A DNA stretch of 64,000 nt from Shewanella pealeana ATCC 700345 (GTDB lineage: Bacteria > Pseudomonadota > Gammaproteobacteria > Enterobacterales > Shewanellaceae). The DNA is taken from positions 5,021,001-5,085,000 of the forward strand of contig NC_009901.1 of the NCBI RefSeq assembly GCF_000018285.1. Direction: 5' to 3'. Both the position numbers and the translations under genes were made by a program. Under the pieces are notes generated by a model. That model did no database searches. It was given only the letters and a program-made list of their open reading frames with translations, and had not been told where the DNA came from. Shown piece after piece: positions 35,193-45,006 of the stretch (position 1 is the stretch's first letter; the number at the start of each line of letters is the position of its first letter).

Positions 35193-36599
35193 ATGTCTCA
35201 GTCAACTAAGCTTGAGTTTCATATTGGAAAAATTGGTGGAATGGTTCCACTATTGACCATGGTCGGTCTAATGTTATTGCTTACCTTTAATGGTGTGGGT
35301 GGCCCTAAAGCCGCTTGGGCACCTGGCTTTATCGCCATTATTTTAGGTATGTTCCTAGTTAAGAGTAAGCGCGATTATTTTCAATCTATTTTAGACGGCA
35401 TCGCCGATAAAACCGGTGTTGTGGTGATCACAGCCTGGATCTTCGCAGCCGTACTCGGCTCCTTAATGAAGGCCGGCGGCCTAGTAGACGGTATCTTGTG
35501 GTTTGGCATGTCGACCGGTATTCAAGGCAGCATGTTCCTTATCATCGTCTTTATGTCTACCGCTATCTTCGCCATGGGCACAGGTTCTTCAAACGGTGCT
35601 AACTTAGCACTCGCGCCAATTTTGTTCCCAGCGGGTGTTTACTTAGGCGCAGATCCTGCCTTCGTTGCCCTAGCCCTACTATCGGGTGCGGTATTTGGCG
35701 ATAACGTTGCCCCAATTTCAGATACTACCATCGTAGGCTGTACCACACAGGGAGCCGATTTCGGCGCCACGGTTCGCCAACGTATGCCGCTTTCACTAAC
35801 AGCCGGCGCTATCGCACTGGTTGCCTTGGTAGTCTTTGGTCAAGGTGATGGCTTAGTCGAAGCTGCCACTCAAAATGGTGACAGTGCACGCCCAGAAAGC
35901 TTACTTATGCTGCTCTCAGTTGCTGCCGTTGTGTTCTTTGCACTGAAGGGGCGTCACCTGTTAGAAGCCCTAAGCTACGGTATCCTTGTTGCGACAGTTG
36001 TTGGACTTGGCATTGGTGCTTTCGCGGTATCGGATCTGTTCACCGTTCCATCTGAGCGCGGCGTATCGAATGGCATCATCGAAGATGCGATTGCTGGCGT
36101 GACGGGTGCAGTGGTCTTCGTAATCCTAATCTTAGGTGTTATCAAGATTTTCATGAATAGCGGCATTATGGATGACATTCTTGCCTTCATCACCGAGCGC
36201 GTTTCAAGCAGCACTCGCAGCACCGAGCTATTAATGTTCTTCTCGACTTCAGTGTCATCACTATTAGTTAGTTCGAACGCACCATCTCAACTGCTAGTTG
36301 GCCCAACTCTGGTTAAGCCATTAGGAGAGAAGAACAACATTACTCCTGAGCGCCGCGCTAACCTAATGAGCGCCTCAGTATGTTCTATCTTCTACATGAT
36401 GCCTTGGTGTCTTGCGGTGATGGTTTGGTACTCAGCGGTAGAAACATCAGCCATCTCTTCTGGCTTAGCGGTTCCGAGTGCCTCGATCAGCTTTATGGCA
36501 CCTTACCCTTGGGCGCTACTGGGTGTGATGATGTTCTCTATCATCACAGGTTGGAAACGCTACGGTAATCAGGCTCAAGCTCAAGTACAGCCAGCCTAA
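35193..36599 (+). CDS. NhaC-family Na+/H+ antiporter-like transporter
   Basis: This transporter has about 468 residues from the ATG at 35193. The open frame starts at 35100, but that part covers the intercistronic hairpin. It has 11-12 membrane helices, with AMGTGSSNGANLALAPILFPAG and the diagnostic GDNVAPISDTTIVGCT. Many members of this family in amino acid catabolic loci exchange amino acids or organic acids instead of protons, so it may be the importer for the lyase substrate. The RidA gene follows at 72 bp. Confidence 0.85.
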   Translation: MSQSTKLEFHIGKIGGMVPLLTMVGLMLLLTFNGVGGPKAAWAPGFIAIILGMFLVKSKRDYFQSILDGIADKTGVVVITAWIFAAVLGSLMKAGGLVDGILWFGMSTGIQGSMFLIIVFMSTAIFAMGTGSSNGANLALAPILFPAGVYLGADPAFVALALLSGAVFGDNVAPISDTTIVGCTTQGADFGATVRQRMPLSLTAGAIALVALVVFGQGDGLVEAATQNGDSARPESLLMLLSVAAVVFFALKGRHLLEALSYGILVATVVGLGIGAFAVSDLFTVPSERGVSNGIIEDAIAGVTGAVVFVILILGVIKIFMNSGIMDDILAFITERVSSSTRSTELLMFFSTSVSSLLVSSNAPSQLLVGPTLVKPLGEKNNITPERRANLMSASVCSIFYMMPWCLAVMVWYSAVETSAISSGLAVPSASISFMAPYPWALLGVMMFSIITGWKRYGNQAQAQVQPA

Positions 36600-36671
36600 T
36601 TAATTGCATTAAACCAATAACAATAACTGTGGCGGCGCAGTCCGCCACAAGTAAGAAAATAGGAAATAGAA

Positions 36672-37058
36672 ATGACTAAAGCACTTAACACTGAATCAGC
36701 ACCAGCAGCAATCGGCCCATATGTTCAGGGTGTTGACCTTGGTAGCATGATCTTTACCTCTGGCCAGCTACCTATCGATCCTGCTACAGGTGAGATGTCT
36801 GCCGATGTTGCTGAGCAGGCGCTACAGTCACTGAAAAACGTACAGGCTATCGTAGAGTCTGCGGGTCTAACTATGGCTAACGTGTTTAAGATGACAGTAT
36901 TCGTCAAAGATCTAAACAGCTTCCCAATCGTTAACGAAGTTTACCAAAACTTCTTCGACAACTTAGGCGCTGCTTACCCTGCACGTTCTTGTGTTGAAGT
37001 TGCACGTCTTCCAAAAGATGCGCTAATCGAGATCGAAGCGATTGCAGTAAGAAGCTAA
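36672..37058 (+). CDS. RidA/YjgF family enamine/imine deaminase
   Basis: This 128-residue protein of the RidA family hydrolyses reactive 2-aminoacrylate and related imines to keto acids and ammonia. Family motifs are IGPYVQGVD, FTSGQLPIDPATGEM, NVFKMTVFVKDLNSF and the conserved arginine in YPARSCVEVARLPKDALIEIEAIA. It ends the run with the PLP lyase, whose chemistry makes aminoacrylate. A strong terminator follows. Confidence 0.93.
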   Translation: MTKALNTESAPAAIGPYVQGVDLGSMIFTSGQLPIDPATGEMSADVAEQALQSLKNVQAIVESAGLTMANVFKMTVFVKDLNSFPIVNEVYQNFFDNLGAAYPARSCVEVARLPKDALIEIEAIAVRS

Positions 37059-37088
37059 TTAGCATTACCTCCTCATCCCCCTATAAAA

Positions 37089-37117
37089 ATACCGCAGTTT
37101 GCTGCGGTATTTTTTTG
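37089..37117 (+). terminator. Terminator after ridA-like gene
   Basis: A nine-bp stem (ATACCGCAG/CTGCGGTAT) has a 4-nt loop and seven Ts. Confidence 0.92.
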
Positions 37118-37153
37118 CCTGTTCTTCATATTAGCTTTCAGGCTTTTTATTGC

Positions 37154-37200
37154 GCTAAGGGCTCTTTATTTCGCTAAGGGCTTATACAAAGCTAAGGGCT
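37154..37200. repeat. Three short direct repeats (GCTAAGGGCT) at the LysR 3' end
   Basis: GCTAAGGGCT occurs at 37154-37163, 37173-37182 and 37191-37200, spaced 19 and 18 bp. The third copy covers the stop codon of the LysR gene. They look like an expanded tandem duplication of the gene end. Any function is unknown. Confidence 0.7.
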
Positions 37201-38103
37201 TTCAAAATACTCAAATAAGATCTCTAGGAAAGCATTCACCATCCTAGGAGTTTGAATGCCTTTTGCCTGAACCACGTGGTATTCCCACTCTGTCACAGGC
37301 TCAAATGGTCGACTTATAATGCCGTCGGCACCAGAATGCAGTACAAAGGGGTCTAAAATTGCGATGCCAACTCCCTTTCTTACCAACTGAAATAGCGTAC
37401 TCTGCTCTCTCGCTTCGAGAATAATATTGCGCTTAACGCTCTGCTTCAGAAACGCATCCTCGACTCGGGTTCGAAACGGGCTACCATAGGCCAAAGTCAT
37501 AAAGCGTTCATGTTTCAGATCGGTCGGTGAAAGTGAATCTTTATCTGCCAGAGGGTGCCCCTCATGGAGCAAGACCACCGCCCTGTGCCTGCGTAAGAAT
37601 CGACAATCGAACTCATCCTCATCCGCTTCAACATTGGTGGTTATGGCGATATCAATTCTATGACTACGCACCATATCCAACAGCTGAATTCTCGATGCCG
37701 ACTCCAGCTCAATAGATACATTGGGGTGCAAACTTAAAAATGCCGCTATCACATCGGGCATAAAGCTGTTAGAACAGATAGGCATGACTCCGACACGCAA
37801 TCGCCCCTGATTATTACGGGCAATGGCATCGGCCGAAGAGGCTAGACTATTCATGCCAATAAAGACGCGGTTAACATCCTTATAGAATAATTTTGCCTCC
37901 GGCGTTGCCTCTAACTTATTGTGTGTTCGCACAAAAAGCGGAAAACCTACTCGATACTCCAGCTCAGATAAGAGTCGGCTCACAGCGGGTTGAGAGATAT
38001 ACATAAGCTCGGCAGCGCCCGTTACCGTGCCCGATAACATAAAACAGCGAAACGCTTCTATCTGGCGAATTTTAATTTTCGAATCTGCTGGCAATGATTT
38101 CAC
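37192..38103 (-). CDS. LysR family transcriptional regulator
   Basis: This 303-residue regulator has an N-terminal winged helix-turn-helix (IRQIEAFRCFMLSGTVTGAAELMYISQPAVSRLLSELEYRVGFPLFVR). The effector-binding domain begins GRLRVGVMPICSNSFMPDVIAAFL. It is convergent with the TauE-lyase-NhaC-RidA run and probably controls it, since LysR proteins often act on adjacent catabolic genes. Its promoter region is 38104-38210. The effector could be the lyase substrate. Confidence 0.88.
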   Translation of the reverse strand: MKSLPADSKIKIRQIEAFRCFMLSGTVTGAAELMYISQPAVSRLLSELEYRVGFPLFVRTHNKLEATPEAKLFYKDVNRVFIGMNSLASSADAIARNNQGRLRVGVMPICSNSFMPDVIAAFLSLHPNVSIELESASRIQLLDMVRSHRIDIAITTNVEADEDEFDCRFLRRHRAVVLLHEGHPLADKDSLSPTDLKHERFMTLAYGSPFRTRVEDAFLKQSVKRNIILEAREQSTLFQLVRKGVGIAILDPFVLHSGADGIISRPFEPVTEWEYHVVQAKGIQTPRMVNAFLEILFEYFESP

Positions 38104-38279
38104 CTAATGAGATACAGCTATAGTCAGGTGATAGTAGCGAAAAGCACAATAAACTACCGAGCAGCGCCTCGCAAATCCATCATCTTACATAGTGAAAAAT
38201 CAACAAAAAATTGCCCTTAAGTAATGATGCTCACTTAAAAAGTGACTTAGGAAAAATTCGATTACTTCTAAAGATAATA

Positions 38280-38375
38280 ATGGACCACGGAGGACACGAA
38301 GAGCACGGAGAAAAGCAAGGTAAAACTTTGTCTTCGGGCCCTCTGTGCAGCAAACGAAGTGAGCGCTTCGTGGTT
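38280..38375. repeat. Dispersed hairpin repeat, copy A (CACGGAGGA-type)
   Basis: The left part has near-tandem 9-mers (CACGGAGGA, CACGAAGAG, CACGGAGAA). The right part has complementary CCTCTGTG and GCGCTTCGTGG, with GCAAACGAAGTGAGCGCTT between. The same arrangement recurs at 59106-59200. It has no credible gene. This is a widespread type of bacterial interspersed repeat. Confidence 0.7.
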
Positions 38376-38392
38376 TATAAGCTTTTAAAGCA

Positions 38393-38426
38393 AAGAACCC
38401 TACATATGCAGGGTTCTTAGTTTTTT
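38393..38426. terminator. Hairpin downstream of hutH
   Basis: AAGAACCC/GGGTTCTT has a 10-nt loop, with six Ts on the plus side and TTTGCTTT on the minus side. It is 75 bp beyond the hutH stop, so it may end the hut transcript. The better T-run, however, faces the plus strand. Confidence 0.55.
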
Positions 38427-38500
38427 ACTTATTAATCAAGTTGGAGCTTATCTTATCAGTATTATGCCCTCAGGCCCTTTTTACTCACTACTGACTAAAC

Positions 38501-40033
38501 CTATAGGCTTGGCAAGATCTCTGCTGGCAGGTAAGCGTTATAGCTTGCCGTTAGCAGTAGGTCAGTCGCCGCTTCGATATCTGGGCCGAAGAAACGGTCC
38601 TTATCGTAGTAACTCACTAGCTCACGTAACTCGCCTTTGGCCTGTGCCACAGCCTTGCTAGGTTGTAGTGGCGCACGGAAATCTAACCCCTGCGCCGCAG
38701 CCAATAGCTCAACCGCTAAAACCCCACGGGTGTTTTCAGACATATCGCGTAAACGACGCGCCGCGAAGGTCGCCATAGACACGTGATCTTCTTGGTTAGC
38801 CGATGTTGGCAAACTATCTACCGAGGCTGGGTGGGCGTAGGTCTTGTTCTCAGAGGCCAATGCCGCCGCTGTTACCTGGGCAATCATAAAGCCTGAGTTT
38901 ACCCCGCCGTTTTCCACCAAGAATGGCGGTAGCTTAGACAGGTTAGAGTCGATAAGCAGCGCAATACGACGTTCTGCAATCGAGCCCAATTCTGCAATGG
39001 CAATCGCCAAGTTATCAGCCGCCATGGCAACAGGTTCGGCGTGAAAGTTACCGCCCGAGATAATGTCGCCCGTGTCTTGGAACACTAATGGATTATCGGT
39101 AACGCCGTTTGCTTCTGTGCCTAGCACTTCGGCCGCATGACGAATTTGAGTCAAACATGCGCCGAGCACCTGTGGCTGACAGCGCAGTGAATATGGATCT
39201 TGCACCTTTTCACAGTTGACGTGATCTAGGCTAATCTCAGACTCACCACCCAGTAAATGACGGAACACCGCTGCCGAATCGATTTGACCTTTTTGCCCGC
39301 GAGCCGCGTGAATACGTGGGTCAAACGGGCTACGACTGCCCATGGCCGCTTCAACGCTCATGGCACCGATTACCGAGCTTGCGGCAAACAGATCTTCTGC
39401 GTTAAATAGGCCTTCAAGGGCTAAAGCCGTTGACGCTTGCGTGCCGTTAAGTAGCGCTAGACCTTCTTTCGCGGCCAATTCGATAGGCTTAAGGCCTGCA
39501 ATTTCGAGGCCCTCAGCCGCGCTGATGAGCTGACCTTGATAGCTCATCTCGCCTTCGCCAAGCAGCGGCAAACACATGTGTGATAGCGGCGCGAGGTCAC
39601 CCGAAGCCCCTACAGAGCCTTTCTCTGGTACACATGGATAAACACCCGCGTTAACCAAGGCGATAAGGAAGTTGATCACCTCTAAACGAATGCCCGAGAA
39701 ACCACGGCTTAGGGAGTTGATCTTCAATACCATCATCAAACGCACGGTGGCGTCTTGCATATATTGGCCGGTACCCGCTGCATGAGACAGTACGATTGAG
39801 CGCTGCAACAATTGCAGATCGTCGGCGGCAATCTTAGTGTTAGCGAGCAACCCAAAACCTGTGTTGATACCGTAAACAGTGCGGCCTTCATCCAATACTT
39901 GCTGCACTAGGCCTGCGCTAGTGTTGATATCTGCGATAGCACTTTCGGCCAGCTCTAAAGTGACCTTGCCACGGCTGATTTCACGGATTTGCGCTAGGGT
40001 TAAGGTACCCGGAGTTAATACTAAATGGCTCAT
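38501..40033 (-). CDS. hutH: Histidine ammonia-lyase
   Basis: HutH deaminates L-histidine to urocanate, the first step of histidine breakdown. The 510-residue length is normal. The Ala-Ser-Gly triplet that forms the MIO prosthetic group is at residues 143-145 in [22 protein letters not shown] and the NQEDHVSM block near 400 are also conserved. Its start is 4 bp after the hutU stop, so they form one operon under HutC. Confidence 0.97.
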   Translation of the reverse strand: MSHLVLTPGTLTLAQIREISRGKVTLELAESAIADINTSAGLVQQVLDEGRTVYGINTGFGLLANTKIAADDLQLLQRSIVLSHAAGTGQYMQDATVRLMMVLKINSLSRGFSGIRLEVINFLIALVNAGVYPCVPEKGSVGASGDLAPLSHMCLPLLGEGEMSYQGQLISAAEGLEIAGLKPIELAAKEGLALLNGTQASTALALEGLFNAEDLFAASSVIGAMSVEAAMGSRSPFDPRIHAARGQKGQIDSAAVFRHLLGGESEISLDHVNCEKVQDPYSLRCQPQVLGACLTQIRHAAEVLGTEANGVTDNPLVFQDTGDIISGGNFHAEPVAMAADNLAIAIAELGSIAERRIALLIDSNLSKLPPFLVENGGVNSGFMIAQVTAAALASENKTYAHPASVDSLPTSANQEDHVSMATFAARRLRDMSENTRGVLAVELLAAAQGLDFRAPLQPSKAVAQAKGELRELVSYYDKDRFFGPDIEAATDLLLTASYNAYLPAEILPSL

Positions 40034-40036
40034 GTT

Positions 40037-41725
40037 CTACTTACCCTCTGTTGTGGCTTTCTCTAGCATCGGCAGGTCTAGACCCTGCTCTTTTGCACAA
40101 TTTTTAGCGATATCGTAACCCGCGTCAGCATGACGCATTACGCCGGTTGCAGGGTCATTCCACAGTACGCGACCTAAGCGCGCAGCCGCATCATCAGTAC
40201 CGTCTGCCACAATCACCACACCTGAGTGCTGGCTAAAGCCCATACCCACACCACCACCGTGGTGTAGTGACACCCAAGTGGCGCCACTAGCCGTATTCAA
40301 TAGTGCATTCATTAATGGCCAGTCCGATACCGCATCAGAGCCGTCGAGCATAGATTCGGTTTCACGGTTAGGGCTAGCAACAGAGCCTGAGTCTAAATGG
40401 TCGCGACCAATCACAACCGGCGCTGAAAGTTCGCCATTTTTAACCATCTCGTTAAAGGCTAATGCTAAGCGAGCACGGTCTTTTAGACCCACCCAACAGA
40501 TGCGTGATGGCAAACCTTGGAAGGCAATACGCTCTCGCGCCATATCCAGCCAGTTGTGTAAGTGCGGATTATCAGGAATAAGCTCTTTAACTTTAGCGTC
40601 GGTCTTGTAGATATCTTCAGGGTCGCCAGACAGCGCCACCCAACGGAATGGTCCAATACCTTCACAGAACAGAGGGCGCACATAGGCAGGTACGAAACCT
40701 GGGAAATCGAATGCGTTTTCTACGCCTTCTTCAAATGCCATTTGGCGAATGTTGTTACCGTAATCGGTGGTTGCCGCACCAGCTGCTTGCAGTGCTAGCA
40801 TCGCCTTAACTTGAACCGCCATCGACTGCTTAGCCGCTTTAACTACTGCAGCTTCATCAGTCTTACGCATCTCGATAGCTTGTTCTAACGTCCAGCCTTG
40901 TGGCAGGTAACCATTGAGCGGATCATGCGCCGATGTTTGGTCGGTTACTACATCAGGGGTAATACCGCGCTCTACTAGCTCGGCAAATACGTCAGCAGCA
41001 TTAGCTAATAGGCCAACAGAGACAGGCTTGCCGCTCTTGTTAGCTTCATCAATCATCGCCAAAGCTTCATCAAGGGTGGTGGCTTTTTTGTCGACGTATT
41101 TTGTACGTAGGCGGAAATCGATACGAGTCTCATCCACTTCACAGGTCAGTACCGAGTAACCCGCCATGGTGCCAGCTAGTGGCTGCGCGCCCCCCATACC
41201 ACCAAGGCCGCCGGTTAAGATCCACTTGCCAGCAGATGAACCATTAAAGTGCTGTTTAGCCATAGCAACGAAGGTCTCGTAAGTCCCTTGAACTATGCCT
41301 TGCGAGCCGATGTAGATCCAAGAACCCGCCGTCATCTGGCCATACATGGCCAAACCTTTCTTATCTAACTCGTTAAAGTGCTCCCAGTTAGCCCAATGTG
41401 GCACTAGGTTAGAGTTAGCGATGATCACCCGCGGTGCATTGTTGTGAGTCTTGAACACGCCAACTGGCTTACCAGACTGTACTAATAGCGTTTCGTCCTC
41501 TTCAAGGCGTTGCAGAACCTCAACGATTTTGTCGTAACATTCCCAGTCACGGGCAGCACGGCCAATACCACCATAAACCACCAAGTCTTCAGGGCGCTCA
41601 GCCACATCAGGGTGCAGGTTGTTCATCAACATGCGCAATGGGGCTTCGGTTAGCCAGCTCTTACAACTTAACTCTGTTCCTGTCGGCGCGATAATGCGGC
41701 GGCTTGGATCGTGTCTCTTATCCAT
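40037..41725 (-). CDS. hutU: Urocanate hydratase
   Basis: HutU hydrates urocanate to imidazolonepropionate with a tightly bound NAD+. I place the start at the ATG at 41725 ([11 protein letters not shown]), with GAGGT eight bases upstream; the longer frame would need a TTG. The protein has about 562 residues. Typical segments are [38 protein letters not shown] and [15 protein letters not shown]. It lies directly upstream of hutH. Confidence 0.97.
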   Translation of the reverse strand: MDKRHDPSRRIIAPTGTELSCKSWLTEAPLRMLMNNLHPDVAERPEDLVVYGGIGRAARDWECYDKIVEVLQRLEEDETLLVQSGKPVGVFKTHNNAPRVIIANSNLVPHWANWEHFNELDKKGLAMYGQMTAGSWIYIGSQGIVQGTYETFVAMAKQHFNGSSAGKWILTGGLGGMGGAQPLAGTMAGYSVLTCEVDETRIDFRLRTKYVDKKATTLDEALAMIDEANKSGKPVSVGLLANAADVFAELVERGITPDVVTDQTSAHDPLNGYLPQGWTLEQAIEMRKTDEAAVVKAAKQSMAVQVKAMLALQAAGAATTDYGNNIRQMAFEEGVENAFDFPGFVPAYVRPLFCEGIGPFRWVALSGDPEDIYKTDAKVKELIPDNPHLHNWLDMARERIAFQGLPSRICWVGLKDRARLALAFNEMVKNGELSAPVVIGRDHLDSGSVASPNRETESMLDGSDAVSDWPLMNALLNTASGATWVSLHHGGGVGMGFSQHSGVVIVADGTDDAAARLGRVLWNDPATGVMRHADAGYDIAKNCAKEQGLDLPMLEKATTEGK

Positions 41726-41856
41726 GGGGACTACCTCGTTCAATTTGTTTTTATGTTTTTCTTATTCGCTTATTTTTAAGCTTTATATTTACTGTCTATT
41801 TATTTTGTAAATCATTTGGTAAATCGTTTTACTGCTCATGCTGTAACTTAACTGGC

Positions 41857-42561
41857 TTAACTAAAAGTCAGGTGGCCACCGAGTCTAAATCGACTTCCTG
41901 GGTGCACTAAACGTGCAAAACTCACCACACCTTGGCGTGACCAAGTGCGGCGAGTGATCTGTAAACAGGGCTCAGTGGCGGCGATTTCAAGTAGCGCTAA
42001 CTGCGTCACATCGGCCATTTTGGCTTCGATGGTGTGCTTAGCTTCGGTAAGCGGTGCCACCATCGATAAATATTCATGGGGAGTTTGTTTAGTAAAATCT
42101 TGGGATAAATACTCAGGCACCAGTTTAGGATTAACGAAGCGATCTTCTAGCTGCAGCGGCGTACCCTGCTCGCAATGTACTAATACCGACTGGTAAACCG
42201 TACTGCCTTCTTCCAGCCCAAGCGCAATCGCAATCGCGCCAGTTGCTACCGTTTGCGTGAGCAACACTTGTTGCACACTATAACCATGGCCACGGTCTTT
42301 TATCTCATCGGCAATATTACGGATCGCCATCATTGAAGACTGCGATTTTAAGCCAGCAACGAAGGTACCTAAGCCTTGTGAACGCTCTAAAACGCCCGAT
42401 TCGGTTAACTCAGTTAACGCTCGACGCGCCGTCATACGGCTACAATTAAATAGTTCCGCCAACTGATTTTCAGACGGTACGCGGCTATCTTCCGCCCATT
42501 CGCCAGACTCAATTTGCGCTAAAATATATTGCTTAATCTCTTCAAACTTTGGCGTTGCCAT
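41857..42561 (-). CDS. hutC: Histidine utilisation repressor HutC (GntR family)
   Basis: This is a transcriptional repressor that responds to urocanate. The preferred start is the ATG at 42561 (MATPKFEEIKQ), which has a GGGA ribosome site; a GTG at 42591 is possible. The N-terminal GntR winged helix (SRVPSENQLAELFNCSRMTARRALTELTESGVL) is followed by a UTRA ligand domain ending in GGHLTFS. It lies between hutU and the divergent hutI, next to a palindrome fitting its operator. Confidence 0.95.
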   Translation of the reverse strand: MATPKFEEIKQYILAQIESGEWAEDSRVPSENQLAELFNCSRMTARRALTELTESGVLERSQGLGTFVAGLKSQSSMMAIRNIADEIKDRGHGYSVQQVLLTQTVATGAIAIALGLEEGSTVYQSVLVHCEQGTPLQLEDRFVNPKLVPEYLSQDFTKQTPHEYLSMVAPLTEAKHTIEAKMADVTQLALLEIAATEPCLQITRRTWSRQGVVSFARLVHPGSRFRLGGHLTFS

Positions 42562-42630
42562 TAACCGTCCCGTTACCGCTAAACTACTCACCGACTATTT
42601 ACTTGCTTAAAAACTCGGCTACAATCCTAG

Positions 42631-42644
42631 CTTGTATATACAAG
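42631..42644. promoter_or_regulatory. Probable HutC operator
   Basis: CTTGTATATACAAG is a perfect 14-bp palindrome in the hutC-hutI divergent promoter region. It matches the general GntR/HutC half-site TTGTAT. It lies 81 bp upstream of hutI and 70 bp upstream of hutC, so it could repress both directions and give HutC autoregulation. Confidence 0.8.
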
Positions 42645-42724
42645 TAAACACAAGCTAGCTCACAAATTATTTTTAGTGTTAGTATTCCCTCATCGCAATA
42701 AGCAACCAAAAAGAGAACCGCATC

Positions 42725-43969
42725 ATGTCGTGGGATCAAGTCTGGATAGATATCAACATCGCTACAATGTCGCCTAATATTTCAGAGCCTTACGGCGCAA
42801 TTACCGATGCCGCGCTCGCCGTTCAAGACGGTAAAATTGCCTGGGTAGGTAAACGCAGCGACCTGCCAGAATTTGATGTATTCGCCACGCCAATCTACAA
42901 GGGAAAAGGTGGCTGGATCACCCCAGGCCTTATCGATGCCCACACGCACTTAGTATTTGCGGGTAATCGTGCCAACGAGTTTGAACTGCGCCTCAATGGG
43001 GCCAGTTACGAAGAGATCGCTCGCAGTGGCGGCGGCATTATTTCCACCGTTAACGCCTGCCGTGAAGCCGACGAAGCCGAACTATTTGAGCTAGGTCGCC
43101 AGCGCCTGAACGCATTAGCAAAAGAAGGCGTCACCACGGTAGAAATCAAGTCAGGTTACGGCCTAGATATCGAAACTGAACTGAAGATTTTGCGGGTTGC
43201 CCGCGAGCTAGGAAAGCACCACCATGTCGATGTGAAAACCACCTTCTTAGGCGCCCACGCCATTCCGCCAGAATATAAAGACTCTCCCGGCAGCACAGAA
43301 AGGAGTGACGCATACGTCGACTTAGTGATCAACGAGATGTTGCCAAAGGTGATTGCAGAGAACCTAGCCGATGCCGTGGATGTGTTTTGTGAGAATATCG
43401 CCTTCAATCTTGAGCAAACCGAGCGAGTACTCAGCGCAGCAAAAGATGCAGGACTCGACATCAAGCTACACGCCGAACAGTTATCTAATATGGGCGGCTC
43501 AGCCATGGCAGCGAGGCTTGGGGCAAAGTCGGTGGATCATATCGAATACCTAGATGAAGACGGCGTAAAAGCCCTGAGCGAAAGTGGCACCTGCGCGACC
43601 ATACTCCCCGGCGCGTTTTACTTTTTACGTGAAACCCAGCATCCGCCAATCGATTTACTGCGCAAATACAAGGTACCTATGGTGGTCGCCAGCGATTACA
43701 ACCCCGGCTCATCACCACTTTGCTCAAGCCTATTGATGCTCAACATGGCCTGTACCTTATTGCGCTTAACCCCAGAAGAAGCGTTAGCGGGTATGACGCG
43801 CAACGCCGCCAAAGCGTTAGGGATTGAGGACCAAGTCGGCGTTATCGAAGTCGGCATGACCGCAGACTTCTGCATGTGGAATATCAGCACCCCAGCAGAG
43901 CTGGCCTACACCTATGGCGTGGCCTCATGTGTGGATGTGGTGAAGAACGGCCACCTAGTACACCAATAG
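42725..43969 (+). CDS. hutI: Imidazolonepropionase
   Basis: HutI hydrolyses imidazolonepropionate to formiminoglutamate. This 414-residue amidohydrolase shows [20 protein letters not shown] (metal histidines), [18 protein letters not shown] and [12 protein letters not shown]. It is divergent from hutC-hutU-hutH. No formiminoglutamase (hutG) gene is present in this neighbourhood, so the last step must be encoded elsewhere. Confidence 0.97.
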   Translation: MSWDQVWIDINIATMSPNISEPYGAITDAALAVQDGKIAWVGKRSDLPEFDVFATPIYKGKGGWITPGLIDAHTHLVFAGNRANEFELRLNGASYEEIARSGGGIISTVNACREADEAELFELGRQRLNALAKEGVTTVEIKSGYGLDIETELKILRVARELGKHHHVDVKTTFLGAHAIPPEYKDSPGSTERSDAYVDLVINEMLPKVIAENLADAVDVFCENIAFNLEQTERVLSAAKDAGLDIKLHAEQLSNMGGSAMAARLGAKSVDHIEYLDEDGVKALSESGTCATILPGAFYFLRETQHPPIDLLRKYKVPMVVASDYNPGSSPLCSSLLMLNMACTLLRLTPEEALAGMTRNAAKALGIEDQVGVIEVGMTADFCMWNISTPAELAYTYGVASCVDVVKNGHLVHQ

Positions 43970-43975
43970 TTGGGA

Positions 43976-44204
43976 ATGCCTGAGCGATGAGGCATGTTCA
44001 TCGTTTTGGTGTTTAGGGTGCCACCATTTGGCTATGGTGGCTCCAGCCTTTTTCGGCCTGCTGGCTACGGTGTTTCCAATATGGTTTCTCCGTTGCTGAT
44101 AGCATCCGATGCAACTAATTGCCTGCAGCAGGCGTATGTGCAGACGCTTCTTAGGCACGCTTTACGTCGTCCCTGACCGCTCTGCGAAAACATCCATGTT
44201 TTCG
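43976..44204. repeat. Cluster of hairpins between hutI and the ATPase/HNH module
   Basis: The region has no gene but contains several strong inverted repeats in a row. They are ATGCCT/AGGCAT (43976-43995), GCCACCAT/ATGGTGGC (44020-44041), CCAGC/GCTGG (44043-44064), GCCTG/CAGGC (44121-44133) and CGAAAACAT/ATGTTTTCG (44185-44204). Only the first could serve as a hutI terminator, and it has no T-run. The cluster resembles the hairpin array at 46434-46681 on the other side of the module. Confidence 0.75.
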
Positions 44205-44317
44205 AAGGCCTAAGCCGCATCTACACTGGATTAGAAAAGCACAATCTCTAGGTTTCTGTGTTCACTGATACAAACTACAGAACTAAAATTAGCCACTAAA
44301 TTTACAGGTAACTCCAA

Positions 44318-44343
44318 TTCCCCATCGGAGTTGCCGAAGTGCG
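44318..44343. repeat. Left 26-bp direct repeat flanking the ATPase/HNH module
   Basis: This repeat contains CCCCATCGGAGTTGCCGAAG and is identical over 26 bp to 46377-46402. It ends 3 bp beyond the stop codon of the HNH gene. The pair encloses the module and its promoter, 2.06 kb from repeat to repeat. Confidence 0.9.
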
Positions 44344-44346
44344 GCA

Positions 44347-45006
44347 CTAGTTGATCAAAGGTCCAAGTAATTCATTCAAGTCTTCATCATCAAGAATACA
44401 CCACTTGATAAATGCTGAGTATTGAGACTTATCAGACATAAGCACTTGAATTCTCTCTAATGCATCTTCACGCTCAGCTTCTAGCGCATCCTCGGCATAA
44501 TATACATTGAGCCATTTGTGAAATAATGCAAACTGCGTATTTATTTTTTTCCTCAAATAGCTTCCTGTGACAGCTTTATTAACCGTATGCTCACTGTTAT
44601 AAATTTTCTCTAAAAGCTGTTCTGTTTGTATAGACCTAGCATCTTCACTCTGTCGTTTTACAACTAATTTCCTTGCACCAGGAGTTCTAGGTGGCAAAAG
44701 TTTTATCTCTCGAAACACATCCTGATCAGGGGCGCAGCAGTCTAATAGGTTGTTGAAATAATGAAGCTTTATGTTATTGCAACGCCCACAGGAAAAATAC
44801 AAATTATTCCAATCGTACTTTAAATCGTCATTATTTTGATGAGCGACAAAATGTTCAACATTAATATCTTGTGGCTCTTTCGTCTCACAAAGATAACACT
44901 TCTTATGAAAAGCACGTTCAAGCGCTTTTACCACATCTTCATCTTTGTAGCTTCTTCGTGCTGCAAGTGAAGCGGGGATTTCATCTCCTCTCTCTACATT
45001 AAACAT
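44347..45006 (-). CDS. ptuB: HNH nuclease, PtuB-like (Septu-type defence)
   Basis: This 219-residue protein has an HNH nuclease core near the N-terminus. A CxxC (C37, C40) is followed by VEHFVAH (His52), YDWNNLYFSCGRCNN (Asn67, C73, C76) and K80, the pattern of PtuB/TIGR02646-like proteins. In Septu, PtuB is the nuclease recruited to a PtuA ATPase complex that cuts nucleic acid after phage infection. The gene overlaps the ATPase gene by 8 bp, so the two are translated together. AT-rich codon use differs from the hut genes and suggests transfer. The Septu name is by architecture. Confidence 0.8.
   Translation of the reverse strand: MFNVERGDEIPASLAARRSYKDEDVVKALERAFHKKCYLCETKEPQDINVEHFVAHQNNDDLKYDWNNLYFSCGRCNNIKLHYFNNLLDCCAPDQDVFREIKLLPPRTPGARKLVVKRQSEDARSIQTEQLLEKIYNSEHTVNKAVTGSYLRKKINTQFALFHKWLNVYYAEDALEAEREDALERIQVLMSDKSQYSAFIKWCILDDEDLNELLGPLIN

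Noticed and set aside
38211..38420. 69-codon ORF over the dispersed repeat
   Set aside because: It only translates the CACGGAGGA-type repeat (HGGHEEHGEK) and has no ribosome site.
43994..44176. Small ORF in the hairpin cluster after hutI
   Set aside because: It has no ribosome site, its translation is atypical, and the region consists of inverted repeats.
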